This document shows positions 1-11,134 of a stretch of 64,000 nucleotides of DNA, one piece after another; within the stretch, counting starts at the first letter, position 1; every line of letters begins with the position of its first letter. The stretch is from contig NC_084794.1 of assembly GCF_963169125.1 (NCBI RefSeq), forward strand, positions 88,519,018-88,583,017, in the 5' to 3' direction. The notes under the pieces were generated by a model that did not search any database, was not told the origin of the DNA, and saw nothing but the letters and a program-made list of their open reading frames with translations. Position numbers and translations under genes: made by a program. Origin of the DNA: Humulus lupulus. Its lineage: Eukaryota > Streptophyta > Magnoliopsida > Rosales > Cannabaceae.

Positions 1-407
1 TTCCAAATTTTGGTATTCATATAAGTGTTAAAGTAAAAAGAAAATGCTAAAAAAATTCATTTGAATTTTTTTTACATATAGTGGAAAAAACTATAAAAAA
101 AAATTACAATAATAAAAGATAATAAATAAAAAAAATAGTAGAATAATTATGTAATGTTAAAATATATGTGTGAAAAAAATGAAAAAAAAAAGAAATAGAA
201 TGAGAAAAGAATAAGTACAAAAATGAAAAAAAAATATGAAAAAAAAAAACAAAAGAAATGATGAATGAAAAAAAAAGATGAATAAATAAGAATGAAAAGA
301 AGAAGAAGAAAAATAATGGAAAAATGAAAAGGAAAAAAATATGAATGAAAAAATTGGTAGAAAAAAAATAAAAAAAATTGAAGAAGAAAAAAAAGCTCAT
401 ATGTGTG
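1..407. repeat. A/G-rich low-complexity tract (left half)
   Basis: From about position 60 the plus strand is nearly pure purine (runs of A with scattered G, units like GAAAAAAAA, AATGAAAA, GAAGAAGAA). It ends in a short TG run (402-409), where the solo LTR at 408 inserted. The same tract resumes at 1209. The phenylalanine-rich minus-strand reading frames here are a by-product of base composition. No gene is seen. Confidence 0.85.
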
Positions 408-1203
408 TGTTATACCCAGATTTCGAGCCATGTTAATTATGACCTCGAAAGTTGGATTCGCAAATAAGTGGATTCATAAGGATGGAAGCAAGCTCTAGGA
501 TCGTATGCCGAGCTTGCAGGATATGGACAATCTCGAGTATGGTGACCTCGAAGAGTTCATGATCTCGAAAGATAGCTCCGGGAACACATTCATCTTCGGA
601 GACAACTTCGGATCAGGGGTCCCGAGCTCGACGTGCATACGATCTCGAACAGGTTGAGTGACCTCAGAACATGTCTCCAGCTCGAAAGGTGACAGGAAAC
701 CTGGGAGACTAAAGCCTTGGAGATACGCAATAATCACTTTGAATATTTACAAGTATTATAAATATGAGATATAATCCTCATTTATTGTTGTAAATCCCCT
801 AGAATCGTGGGATATTATTTGATCAGTTATGCGTTTCCTGGTCTTCAGGGACGTTTCCTTTTATATCTGATTATAGGCATTTAAAGCCATTTATTTTATT
901 TACAAAAGAGTAACTACCCAAAATATATGGGATAGTATTCTGCATCCTTCTCTATAAATAGAGAAGTCATGCACCATTGTAGAGGACCGAAATTCTGATC
1001 CTTGAGAGAAAACTCTGAAGAATTCATGCAAAGGATTTTTCAGAGATAATCTTAAGATTAATAACAGAGACTCGTGGACTAGGCAGATTTAACTGCTGAA
1101 CCACGTAAAAATCGCGTGTTTGATTTGTTTTATTTCATTTAGCCATTGTCAATCATTGTTTACGTGCTCTTCTTTTACTGTTTGACGAGAAACGGCGTCA
1201 ACA
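408..1203 (+). mobile_element. Solo LTR, Ty3/gypsy Tat-type family
   Basis: This 796-bp LTR starts TGTTATACCC and ends GGCGTCAACA, giving the TG...CA termini of an LTR. It is flanked by the 5-bp duplication GTGTG (403-407 and 1204-1208). A TATA box (TATAAATA, 953-960) sets its orientation as plus. No primer-binding site, polypurine tract or internal region follows, so it is a solo LTR left by LTR-LTR recombination. It is clearly the same family as the 3' LTR at 61939-62725 on the other strand: they share both ends, the CTATAAATAG box and the terminal hairpin TTGACG...CGTCAA. Confidence 0.95.
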
Positions 1204-1889
1204 GTGTGAAAAAAGAAAAAAAATGGAAGGAGAAAATAATAAATACAAAAATGAAGAAAAAATAGAATGAAAAAAAAAACTGAAATAATATGAAAAAAAA
1301 AAAAAATACAAATGAAAGAAAAAAATAGATAAATAAATAAAAATGAAAAGAAGAAGAAGAAGAAGAATGAAAAAATGGAAAGAAAAAAAGATGAAGGAAA
1401 AAATTGGTAGAAAAAGGAAAAAATGGAAGAAAAAACAAGTAAGGAAAAAAAATTAAACAATGATGGAAAAAAAATTTCCTTCAAAATCAAAGAAAACATA
1501 ACTATGATAAAAAAATGTGACATTTCCATATTTTAGTTAGCTACTAATTGTGTTTTCCATACTTTGACTTTTTCTTTAATAAATTTCCCATACAAATTAA
1601 GAAAAGTATAACTCCCATATTTTTGCACATTGATGGTATAAAAGCCATATTTTTGAAAAATCCCCTTAATACATATAACATAAAATAATTACAAAAATTA
1701 GGTACAAAACTTTATTTACAAAATATATTGTTATATCATCAAAAAAATACCTAATTTCAAAATTAATATACTTGAATTGAGAACATTCTCGAATTTTCCG
1801 TTTATCTGTGTTTTCAAAAGTAACATTTGGTTATAATGGTGATAACTTACCAATTAGTCACTTTTTTTTATTAAAAGTTTTATTTTTAG
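1204..1889. repeat. Continuation of A/G-rich tract, then AT-rich DNA
   Basis: 1209-1510 continues the purine-rich tract interrupted by the solo LTR. 1510-1889 is AT-rich non-coding DNA with no reading frame, RNA gene or terminal repeat that I can recognise. The exact left end of the Tat LTR that follows could not be fixed. Confidence 0.7.
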
Positions 1890-2609
1890 ATCATATTATT
1901 TCAGTATATTTTGGTTACGTGATTCAGCAGTTAAAATCAGCCTAGTCCACGAGTCAATATTATTGATCTTAATACTCTCTCAAGGTTTTCTCAGAACAAT
2001 TTGACAGAGTATTTTCAGTCTCAATTTATACGTAAATACAAATGAAAATCTCCAGGCTATTTATAAGCCTGGTTGGGAGAATATCTTCTCATAATTCAAG
2101 GAAGTTACAACCAATCACTCCAATCTTAAATGAATGTAAATAAATACATTAAATACATAATATCCCATGATAATCGGTATTTGATACTAGATAACAACAA
2201 ATCCCTAAGGAATAGGGATCTCCTAACAACTGTCGTGTGCAAAACACGTTGCTAGCCTCGAACGCGAGGTTAACGCGCTTTGGAGACCGACCGATACTTC
2301 GAGCTTGTTATTCCAGTCAGCCTCCTCCTTAGCCAGTGGTTTCATTGAACTCAATCTTTGGGGACAAATATCTTCGATCTTACAACTTAGGCTCGCATAA
2401 CACCTATATGTGTCGGAGAAGATTCTTTCTTTCAAGCTTGAAACTTAAGCTCGAACCTTTTAAACTTGTGCCCGAACACCAACATGGACAGGTCAGGAAT
2501 CATGCATATTTGTACAAGTGTTCAGCCACTGCTTGTTATTTTTGAGCTTACGTCTTACGAGCCTACATTCTGAGACTCATTTATTCATCCTCAAAATTTG
2601 GGTGTAACA
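1890..2609 (-). mobile_element. 3' LTR of the Tat element (left end eroded)
   Basis: This matches the LTR at 38458-39223 over most of its length, for example the GTCCACGAGTCAATATTATTG stretch near 1947, the TATA box (minus TATAAATA at 2058-2065) and the inner end GGGTGTAACA (2600-2609). The outer ~80 bp seen in the other copy, including the TTGACG...CGTCAA hairpin, is not recognisable here. The left limit is therefore an estimate. Confidence 0.8.
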
Positions 2610-2626
2610 TTTTGCCCCTTCAAAAG
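2610..2626 (-). promoter_or_regulatory. Polypurine tract of the Tat element
   Basis: On the minus strand CTTTTGAAGGGGCAAAA directly abuts the LTR start TGTTACACCC. This is the plus-strand primer site expected immediately upstream of a 3' LTR, and it sets the element's orientation as minus. The matching position of the second Tat-type element (62726-62740) reads TTTTGAGGGGGCAAGA. Confidence 0.85.
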
Positions 2627-2882
2627 TGTTAGTTCGAATCCAAAGAGAATAAAACATTTGAACATCACTTTCAAAAAAACGTGCCACCTACCACACCCTA
2701 GTGCGAACATGCGTCACTCAGGGATTGAATGCCCAGAGTACTCGAGTACTATCTTTTTCTGCACATGTCCTTTCCTATTCCTTTTTGCCGCCATATTTCG
2801 GGAATCAAATGTGATCCCTTGGATCTTCTTCTAACGCAAACCAATGGACCAGATCAATCCGACCTTTGATTTGACAACTGGG

Positions 2883-2890
2883 TATATATA
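2883..2890 (+). promoter_or_regulatory. TATA-like box upstream of the Tat antisense gene
   Basis: TATATATA lies about 270 bp inside the polypurine tract on the plus strand, ahead of a conserved leader. The equivalent place in the second element has TTTATAT (62994-63000) before a similar leader, including the conserved GCATGTT..TCT start of a short upstream reading frame. A dedicated promoter for the antisense gene is an inference from this conservation. Confidence 0.5.
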
Positions 2891-3088
2891 CGAACGAGAG
2901 AGAACCCCCTCTTCATCTTCCCCATTCTCACTTTTGCTTTTCAAAAAATACGAACGAGAGAGAAAAAGAAAGAAACAGGGCTTTCTTTGCATGTTTTCTA
3001 AACCAAAGAAGAAAAACCACTCCAATACATTCAGCTACGTGAGATCATTCTTGCTTCCGCTACTTCAGTCGACAATCTCATGATTCGC

Positions 3089-3650
3089 GTAAGTACTCTA
3101 ATCTTTCCTGGTTATATACATAGATTTTCTTGTTTTTGCACTTCTCTCTGTGAAGGTGGCTTTCTGGTTCTTACCAAAATTTATGGCTCATTTCTTGCAT
3201 TAAGTATGTTTTTCCTTAATTTGAGTGGATTTGGCATGCTTAGAATCACGGTTTAGACCGAAAATTTTCTGATAGAGACATGTAAAAATGGAGTTTTTCT
3301 TGTAATGGGGTTTTGCGGTTATAAATTTCGTATAGCTTAAGAAATAGGTTTTTGGATGCACGAATCCCTAAAATACCGCCTTTTTGGGTAACTGCAAATT
3401 TTTCCCTTGAAATATGGAATTCTAATAAACTGGCAATAACCCTCCCACCCTGGCGTGGGTTCACGCTCGATGCCTGAACTTTACAATAGTTTGGGATAGA
3501 CATCTGAGTCAACCTCGCCCTTTCCAGCCTTCATGCTCGGTTAGGGTAGTCTCATGATCTCGAGCCTTCGAGCTCTAGTTATCGAAATTTTAATCCTCTT
3601 TTTTATTATTTTTTTATATAATGGACCCTCACCATTTTCTTCCTTGCTAG
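3089..3650 (+). other. Putative 5'-leader intron of the Tat antisense gene
   Basis: GTAAGT at 3089-3094 matches a plant splice donor. The region ends in a pyrimidine-rich stretch and GCTAG directly before the ATG at 3651. The second element shows the same arrangement (GTAAGT at 63216-63221, CGCTAG at 63727-63732, ATG at 63733). Joining the short upstream frame to the main frame does not keep phase in the better-preserved copy, so the upstream exon is more likely leader than coding. No transcript evidence is available. Confidence 0.5.
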
Positions 3651-3862
3651 ATGTCACAGTACTCTGAGAATTGGTGGGGGCCCAGGTTTGCTATCCCGTA
3701 CCACCCATCAACTCCCAGTCCCAAATCGCCTTTCTCCCGAAACCAACAATTAACTCGCGCACACAAAGAATGGTGCGAGTAAGAGGATATACATGACCAC
3801 TTTTGACGTCAAATCGATGAGGTCGAAGAGATAAAGGAAAATACTTCGAGTGGCAGCCTACC
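3651..3862 (+). pseudogene. Tat antisense gene, segment 1 (N-terminal part)
   Basis: This is the start of a plus-strand reading frame lying opposite to gag-pol, between integrase and the 3' LTR. It begins MSQYSENWWGPRFAIPY. The aligned second copy begins MSQNLERRWGSLLAIPYSPK at 63733, so the start codon is supported by conservation. This copy has in-frame stops (for example after EWCE near 3780) and is cut at 3862 by element A. It continues at 13419. Such genes are known as additional or antisense ORFs of Tat-lineage elements. Their biochemical role is not established, and I assign none. Confidence 0.7.
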
Positions 3863-6167
3863 TGTAATGCCCCGAATTCTCCGATATGGTTTAGTGGCGG
3901 TTTAGTTGGCCGGGAGGGCCGTAATTGTTTAATTACACCATTAAATGAATATATGCATATTTATGTGAATTATATTATGATATAATGATATATGCATGCA
4001 TGTGGGTCCACATTTGGAAATATTATGCTGTTTTGATAATTTGGCCCATTGAGGGTAAATTTGTGTATTTGGGTGCATGATGTGATTTGTGAATGAGATT
4101 CCATTATTATGAAGATATATTTGAGCTATTCGGCATAAGACGATTATTTTTAGTGGATTATCAGTTTTGTCATAACGGGGTCAATTTTGGGGTAATAGGA
4201 ATGTTTATTTGATGATAAATTGGGAATATTTGAGATCAGGGTGAAATTCTGGAAGTTTTGACTATAATGTCCCCGGGGGTATTTTCGGGACCCCGAGTAT
4301 TAGGTTTTATTTGAGGTTACTTAAGCTTGAAGTAGTTTTCAGATAGAACGTACGATTAGAAAACCTCTCGTTCTCCTTCGTTAGTTCATTTTTGCCACCC
4401 GAAGCATATTTGAAGAAATCTTGAGTTCTAGGAGTCGGAATCGAGCGAGGATCGAGGCATAGCAATCCTAGGAAAGATTAGAAGCTTCTTGACTGAAGGA
4501 TTTGACAGAAAACAACCTAATAGAAGGTAATCTAAGTTTAAAGTTTTGAGTTTTTAGAGTTTCTAAGCTTTGAATTGGACTTTGTGAATTGTTGAGTTTT
4601 CGATTCGTTTGAACCTTGTGTTTTGAGGGTTTTGATGTATTGGGAAGCTTGGGAACCTTGTTTTGATGATTGGGGAATGTTTAGGTATGATTTTGGAGGT
4701 TTTAAGAAGTTGAAAATGCGTTTGGGAATGGCCCAGGGTTGGGGACCGCGGCTCTGTTCTTGGGCGCTGCGGCCCTAGCTCGAGGTTGGGGGAGAGGTTC
4801 TGTTTGCGCTGGGCACCGCGGCCCTTGGGTTGGGCGCCGCGGTGCTTTCCTCTGGAATTTCTGGGGGCCGCGGAAAAAGGTGCCAGGGTCGCGGCTCATG
4901 TGCAAGGTTGAGCCCATTTGCATGTTTTGACCCCAGGATCATGGTTTTAGGCCTCGGGATCACTCCTACTACCCGGATTAGTGAGGATTGATGTCTCGGA
5001 GGCTAAATCTTGGTTTGATAACCCTTGATTATCATGTTATTGATGGTATCCTATAATGTGTTATGATTAGGTAACCGCTAAAGGACTAAAAGCTAAACCG
5101 TTCTCAAGGGTCGTTCTTTTGTTCATTCTAGCTCGAATCAGAGGTAAGAAAACTGCACCCCAGATGCGACATGCATGGTTATTCATGAGGCATGTTGGTT
5201 GTATAAATGTGGACACGAATTGATTGTGGAATACTTAGCAAATGTTGCTCACTTGTGCATGGTACTGACTCATTAGTCAGATTTGGCAAAGGTGCTAGTA
5301 TCAACTGTGAAGCTGTGACTCATTAGTCAGGTTCGGCAGTGGTACTGGGCATTGGTCACATTGCGCTGACTCATTAGTCAAGACGGCCTTAGCGTGTTCA
5401 AAGCAAGCCAATAAAGATTAGATCTAATCGACTTTAGGCATTGAATGACTCAAAGAGCATTAATGCCGGACCGACCTCAAGTTCGATGAATATTATAAGC
5501 GCTTGTGTGGCTTACCCATCAGTCACTCACTTGATAAAGTAGAGACTTACCCATCAGTCTCTCATTTGTTGAAGGCTAGTGGCTTACTTAGCAGCCACTC
5601 TTCCATTTGAATTAGTGACTTTCTTGTCTATCACTCAGTATGGTTTATCAGAACCTCAAGTGATATTCACTCATCTGTTTGAAAGCTATGAGCTCTGTGT
5701 GATTATAATGATAATCATTTGATGATGTTTACATATAATCCTGTGTTTTCTTGCTGGGCTTTGGCTCATGGGTGCTATGTGGTGCAGGTAAAGGAAAAGA
5801 ATAGCTCACCCAGCCTTGAGTGGAGAGCTTAGGTGGTGATGTGTACATATGCGGTCGCTTGACCACCACGGCCAAGGAGTTCTCAGAGGAACTAGGGGGT
5901 TTACCCTATTTTTGCTGCTTAGGTCGGCGGGGTTTGAGATTTTGGAACAATAATGACCTTTTTGAGTTGTAAATAACTTGTAAATGTTCTTGTGGGGCCA
6001 TGAACAGTTTTATGTATCAATAAAACATATCCTTTCCTTTTTGCTGGTTTTCACCTTAACCTGTTAATAACACTTAGATCACGTTTTTAACCAAAGGACT
6101 TAGGCAATGAGTCAAATTTCCGGTTCACCATTCACCGTAACTGTTCTGGGGTAACCAGGGCGTTACA
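3863..6167 (+). mobile_element. 5' LTR of element A
   Basis: This 2305-bp LTR starts TGTAATGCCCC and ends GGGCGTTACA. It holds a GC-rich island with repeated CCGCGG (4746, 4816, 4837, 4868) and, around 5265-5385, three copies of the palindrome TGACTCATTAGTCA. Relative to the 3' LTR it carries an extra 21 bp near 4874-4894, bounded by CGCGG direct repeats. The small reading frames in the GC island are not genes. Confidence 0.93.
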
Positions 6168-6170
6168 ACT

Positions 6171-6182
6171 TGGTATCAGAGC
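6171..6182 (+). promoter_or_regulatory. Primer-binding site of element A (initiator tRNA-Met)
   Basis: TGGTATCAGAGC, three bases after the LTR end, is the canonical complement of the plant initiator methionine tRNA 3' end used by many plant gypsy elements. Confidence 0.93.
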
Positions 6183-6543
6183 AATGCCAAGGTTAAGGTT
6201 CCTGTAGACTGGCTGGGCATGTACACACATCACTGAAGTCAAGCTCGACTCATGGTTTGGTAACTATTTATGTAGTTGTGTATAACTGCCTAAATGTGGT
6301 GCATATGCTTTACCTGTGTGCATGAGACACTGTGTTGAACCTGTGCCCTTGAAATATTATGAATTGTTACGTGATACATGCTGAGTGCTGAATGCCATAA
6401 ACATGTATCTGCTTGTGAATGTTGAATGACTGTGGAATATGATAATTGTCTGCTTGTTCTTGGACCATGAGGCGGCAAGAGGTTTAGTTATTACTACCTG
6501 ACTGGCCGTATTGATCAATGTTTCAGCAAGGTATCAGATAAGA

Positions 6544-7688
6544 ATGAATCCAGAACAGACAGATACTACAGCTGGCCAGAATAACAATAACAGCCAGGGT
6601 CAGGAAAATGACCAGTCTCAGATTCCACAGCCAGCTCCTGCAAATGGCAACAGTTGTTTAATGACTTACAGGCAACAATGTTGAAACAGGGAGAGAAGCT
6701 TCGTCTCCTGAGACAGCAACAAGTGCCTGCAGTGGTTGGTGTATCAGAGGCACCTCCTGTGTCGGTGCCAGTAGCTGGGCAGCTGCCTGAGGTAGGAAAC
6801 AAATGGGAACCTCTTTATGAAAGGTTCAGGAAGCAACAACCTCCTATTTTTGATAGCAGTACAGATCCTGCCAAGGCAGAACAATGGATGAGCATGATTA
6901 CCATTATCCTTGACTTTATGAGGGTATCTGGTAATGAGAGGGTGGCCTGTGCTACCTATATGTTTCGGGAGGATGCCCGGATTTGGTGGGAAGTGATTAC
7001 CCAGACCAAGAATGTGAATGCCCTGAGCTAGGAGGAGTTTCAGACCTTGTTTAATGAAAAGTATTACAATGATGCCATCAGGATAGCTAAAGCTGAGGAA
7101 TTCATTAGGCTACTTCAGGGAAGTTTATCAGTTACTGAATATGCCTTAAAGTTTGACCATTTGGCAAAGCTTGCCAAGGAACTGGTGCCCACTGATGGGA
7201 CCAGGAGAGAGAGATTCCTTCAGAGGCTACAGCTCAGGTTAGCCCGTGATGTACGTATCACCACTGTGGCGAGGGTTACTACCTACGCACAGGTGGTTGA
7301 GAAGGCACTCACAGCTGAGAGTGCAGAGACCAAGATCTGGCGTGACAGTGCAGCCAGAAAGGATTTTAGGAGGACCGTTCCTCCATTTATGGGTTCTGGT
7401 AGGGGTGTTGGCCCCAGTGATCAGAAGAGGAAGGTTCCTGATACCTTCCCAGTTCCAGGTCCTGACAGGAGGCCCCGTGGTATTACAATGGGTCGTCCTG
7501 AGGGTAGTGAAGCCTGGAAGACTCGTCCTGAATGCTCTAGATGCAAGAGGCGCCATTTGGGAGAGTGTAGGGCAAAGGCCTGCTACTTGTGTGGAGCAGT
7601 GGGTCATCTTAAGAAAGATTGCCCTCAGGTAGGGAAAGAAGAACCCAGAAGGTGGACAGCTCGACCCCAGCTCGAGTGTTCACATTGA
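6544..7688 (+). pseudogene. Gag polyprotein relic of element A
   Basis: Nucleocapsid precursor of a Tekay-type element. The likely start is ATG 6544 (MNPEQTDTTAGQ). A frameshift near 6645 moves to the frame with FNDLQATMLKQGEKLRLL. The retrotransposon gag core follows (KAEQWMSMI, then ARIWWEVI). A stop TAG at 7029-7031 sits where relatives have Trp. The capsid region continues from 7047 (FNEKYYNDAIRIAKAEEF) to a zinc knuckle CYLCGAVGHLKKDC near 7580-7621, with a second Cys/His cluster just before it (CSRCKRRHLGEC). The frame then shifts into protease. It is non-functional as it stands. Confidence 0.9.
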
Positions 7689-8428
7689 CACAAGCAGAAG
7701 CTGAGGCTTCCCCCTCAGTTGTTACAGGTCAGCTTCTTAGTGCTGGAATCCCTTATAATGTGTTGATTGATTCTGGTGCTACACATTCCTTTGTTGCTAG
7801 TAGCATTATTGATAGACTGTGTAGACCTTGTGATTTCTATGCTGTGGGATTTGGTACTTTGTTACCCACTGGAGAGTTAGTGGTATCCAGAAGGTGGGTC
7901 AGATCTTTGCCAGTGACAGTGGAGGGTAGAGAGTTATCAATGGACTTGATAGAGTTAGTTATGACTGACTTCGATATGATACTGGGTATGGATTGGTTGG
8001 CAAAGTATGGGGCAACTATTGATTGCAGAAGGAAGATGGTCACCTTTGAGCCTGAAGGTGAGGATCCTTTTGTGTTTGTTGGTGCTGTGCATGGACCTCG
8101 TATTCCTATGATTTCTGTGTTGAGGGCCAGGGATCTATTGCAAAGAGGTTGCATTGGGTTTTTAGCCAGTGTGGTTGACACCACTCAGGTCATGCCAGTG
8201 AGACCAGAGGATACCAGGTTAGTTTGTGAATTCTTGGATGTGTTTCCAGAAGATTTTCCAAGATTGCCACCACATAGGGAAATTGAGTTCGTTATAGAAC
8301 TGGCACCAGGGACGGAGCCAGTGTCTAGAGCACCATACAGAATGGCCCCAGCTGAGTTGAAAGAATTAAAGGTACAATTGCAAGAACTGTTGGACTTGGG
8401 TTTTATCAGACCTAGTTTCTCACCTTAG
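7619..8428 (+). pseudogene. Aspartic protease and start of RT, element A
   Basis: The frame contains the retropepsin active site as IDSGATHSFV (around codon 51) and the second conserved block DMILGMDWLAKYGA. The linker to RT follows (EFLDVFPEDFPRLPPHREIEF), then the RT N-terminus (PVSRAPYRMAPAELKELKVQL). It stops at TAG 8426-8428 within SP-(stop)[13 protein letters not shown], where the family has Trp. The stop is therefore a TGG-to-TAG change. The frame overlaps the end of gag in another phase. Confidence 0.9.
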
Positions 8429-9057
8429 GGTGCGCCAGTTCTGTTTGTAAAAAAGAAGGATGGTTCCCCCTGAGAATGTGTATAGATTACAGAGAACTGA
8501 ATAATTTGACAATTAATAATAAGTATCATTTGCCAAGGATAGATGACCTGTTCGATCAGTTGCAAGGTAAGAAGGTATTCTCAAAGATCGACCTTCGTTC
8601 TGGTTATCATCAGTTGAGGGTCAAGGAAGGGGACATACCGAAGACTGCCTTCCGTACCAGGTATGGGCATTATGAGTTTCTAGTTATGTCATTTGGATTG
8701 ACTAAAGCCCCTGCTGATTTTATGGACCTGATGAACAGAGTGTTCAAGGATTATTTAGACCAGTTTGTGATCATCTTCATCGATGATATTCTGGTATATT
8801 CTCAGACTGAGATAAAGCATGAGCATCATCTGAGGTTGGTTCTACAGAGACTGAGAGAACACAGGTTTTTTGCTAAATTCAAGAAGTGTGAGTTCTGGTT
8901 GTCTGAAGTATCCTTTCTTGGACACATTGTCAGTAAGGAGGGGATTAAGGTAGATCCAACAAAGATCAAAGCGGTCAGAGATTGGCCAAGGCCAAAGAAT
9001 GCTTTTGAGGTTAGAAGTTTCCTTGGATTGGCAGGTTATTACAGGCGTTTCGTGTAA
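8429..9057 (+). pseudogene. Reverse transcriptase core, element A
   Basis: This continues RT after the stop at 8426. A one-base insertion in the C-run near 8467 shifts the frame to [19 protein letters not shown]. The visible motifs are [33 protein letters not shown] and the catalytic FIDDILVYS, then [19 protein letters not shown] and the connection [10 protein letters not shown]. It ends at a TAA (9055-9057) that replaces a sense codon. Domain order and motifs are diagnostic of Ty3/gypsy RT. Confidence 0.92.
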
Positions 9058-9570
9058 GGGTTCTCGAAGATTGCCATTGCTTTGACTCAATTGACACGCA
9101 AGAGCCAGAAATTTGTGTGGTTAGATAAATGTGAGAACAGCTTTCGATAACTGAAGCAGAGATTGATTACAGCTCCGATTCTGCGTCTTTCGACAGATCA
9201 GGAGAAGTTTGTGATTTACTGTGATGCTTCTCATCAGGGTTTGGGCTGTGTTTTGATGCAATCAGAGAAGGTTATAGCTTATGCTTCTCGTCAGCTGAAG
9301 GAGTATGAAAAGAGATATCCCATTCATGATTTATAGTTGGCGTGTGTGGTTTTTGCTTTGAAGATATGGAGGCATTATCTCTATGGAGAAAAGTGCAAGA
9401 TCTATACAGACCATAAGAGCTTCAAGTACTTCTTCACCCAGAAAGACCTGAACATAAGGCAAAGGCGTTGGCTGGAGTTGGTGAAAGATTATGATTGTGA
9501 GATTCTGTATCATCCGGGAAAAGCCAATGTGGTAGCTGATGCTTTGAGCCGGAAGGGTCCGGGACAGATT
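9058..9570 (+). pseudogene. RNase H, element A
   Basis: Ty3-type RNase H that would degrade RNA in RNA:DNA hybrids. The motifs are [53 protein letters not shown] and the terminal [15 protein letters not shown]. Stops interrupt at about 9148 (TAA) and 9334 (TAG). A long open stretch resumes at 9337. Confidence 0.9.
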
Positions 9571-11095
9571 CATGGTATGAGGCTGATAGCCAGAGAGTTA
9601 GCATATGATATGACCAGAGCTGGTATAGAGTTGCTGGTGGGCCAATTGGCTAACATTACGCTACAGTCTACGCTGTTGGAGAGAATCAAAGAAGGTCAGT
9701 TGAGTGATCCACAGCTGATCAAGATTAGAGAGGATGTTCTGGATGGAGCATCCAGAGATTATTCGGTGTTTGAGTTAGGCTTGTTGAGATACAAGGGGCG
9801 GATATGTGTTTCGTTAGACACTGCATTGAGGCGAGAGATTCTGGATGAATCTCATACTACACCTTACTCTTTGGATCCAGGCATCACGAAGATGTATCAG
9901 GATGTGAGATCATTGTATTGGTGGTCAGGGATGAAGAGAGATGTAGTAGAGTATGTGGCTAAGTGCTTGACATGTCAACAGGTCAAGGCTGAGCATCAGA
10001 GGCCGACAGGGTCATTGCAGCCTCTGGATATCCCAGAGTGGAAGTGGGAATACATCACAATGGATTTTGTGGTGGGCTTACCCAGGACTACTGGTCAGCA
10101 TGATTCTATTTGGGTGATAGTGGATCGCTACACCAAATCAGCTCACTTTCTGCCAGTGAGGACCACTTATACAGTTGATCAGTCTACAGATCTCTGTGAG
10201 AGAGATCGTGCAGCTCCATGGTGCACCTAGGTCGATCGTGTCAGATCGGGACCCCACTTTTACTTCTAAGTTCTGGGGGAGTTTGCAGAAAGACATGGGG
10301 ACACAGTTGAAGTTCAGTATAGCTTATCATCCTTAGACAGATGGGCAATCTGAGAGGAAAATCCAGATTCTGGAAGACATGCTGAGAGCATGTGCGCTGG
10401 ACTTTGGTGGATCTTGGAGTAAGTATCTTCCTTTGATAGAATTCTCCTACAACAACAGTTATCAATCTACCATTGGAGTTGCACCTTATGAGATGATGTA
10501 GGGTAGGAAGTGCAGATCTCCCATTCATTGGGATGAGGCAGGTGAGAGGAGATACTTAGGTCCTGATGCAGTTCAGAGGACCAGTGAGGCTATTGAGAAG
10601 ATTAGAGCTCAGATGCTCGCTTCTCAGAGTAGATAGAAGAGCTATGCAGATCCCAAGCGCAGGAACGTGGAGTTCCAGGTAGGAGACTATGTTTTCCTCA
10701 GAGTCTCTCCATGGAAAGGAGTGAGAAGGTTTGGGATGAAAGGCAAGCTGAGTCCTAGATTTGTAGGTCCATTTGAGATCCTGGAGAGGGTTGGTCAGGT
10801 GGCTTACAGATTGGCCTTGCCTCCGGCGTTGTCTACCGTGCATAATGTGTTCCATGTATCAGCTCTTCGAAGGTATGTATCTGATGTGGGCCATATTTTG
10901 AGTTATGAAGATCTGGAGCTTGAACCAAATCTCTCCTTTGAGGAGCAGCCAGTTCAGATACTTGACAGAAAATACAAGGTCCTCAGGAATAAGACGATAC
11001 CTTTGGTTAAGGTATTGTGGAGGAACATCAAGGTCGAGGAAGCGACCTGGGAGCTGGAGTTAGACATGCAGAATCAGTATCCCGAGCTGTTCAGG
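9571..11095 (+). pseudogene. Integrase with chromodomain-like C-terminus, element A
   Basis: The integrase zinc region ends in [12 protein letters not shown]. Its second His is replaced by Asp ([10 protein letters not shown] where the family has HPG). The catalytic core has [24 protein letters not shown] and the third acidic block after TDGQSER. A frameshift near 10185 and stops at 10228, 10336, 10500 and 10636 disrupt it. The C-terminal part (10667-11095) is open, with [17 protein letters not shown] and [10 protein letters not shown], ending in the chromodomain-like [19 protein letters not shown] and TAA. Chromodomain-like tails steer Tekay elements toward heterochromatin in known relatives. 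Confidence 0.9.
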
Positions 11096-11117
11096 TAAAT
11101 TTCGAGGATGAAATTTC

Positions 11118-11134
11118 AGTAAGGAGGGGATAGT
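11118..11134 (+). promoter_or_regulatory. Polypurine tract of element A
   Basis: AGTAAGGAGGGGATAGT lies directly before the 3' LTR start TGTAATGCCCC. The reverse complement of the same tract borders element B's 3' LTR (24917-24931). Confidence 0.9.

Noticed and set aside
104..431. Phenylalanine-rich minus-strand reading frames of 94-98 codons (and similar at 1149-1529)
   Set aside because: They are translations of the A/G-rich low-complexity tract, with no codon structure or homology.
1840..1889. Target duplication for the Tat element matching GATAC at 39224-39228
   Set aside because: A GATAAC-like string and a CCAATTAGTCAC segment occur near 1840-1870, but the left LTR end is eroded and the match is not a clean 5-bp duplication.
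4702..4963. Proline/arginine/glycine-rich frames on both strands
   Set aside because: They lie in the GC island of the element A LTR. The other LTR has the same DNA with changed frames, so this is not coding.
6171..6182. tRNA gene fragments (TGGTATCAGAGC here and at 31068-31079)
   Set aside because: They are retrotransposon primer-binding sites next to LTR ends. No tRNA cloverleaf surrounds them.
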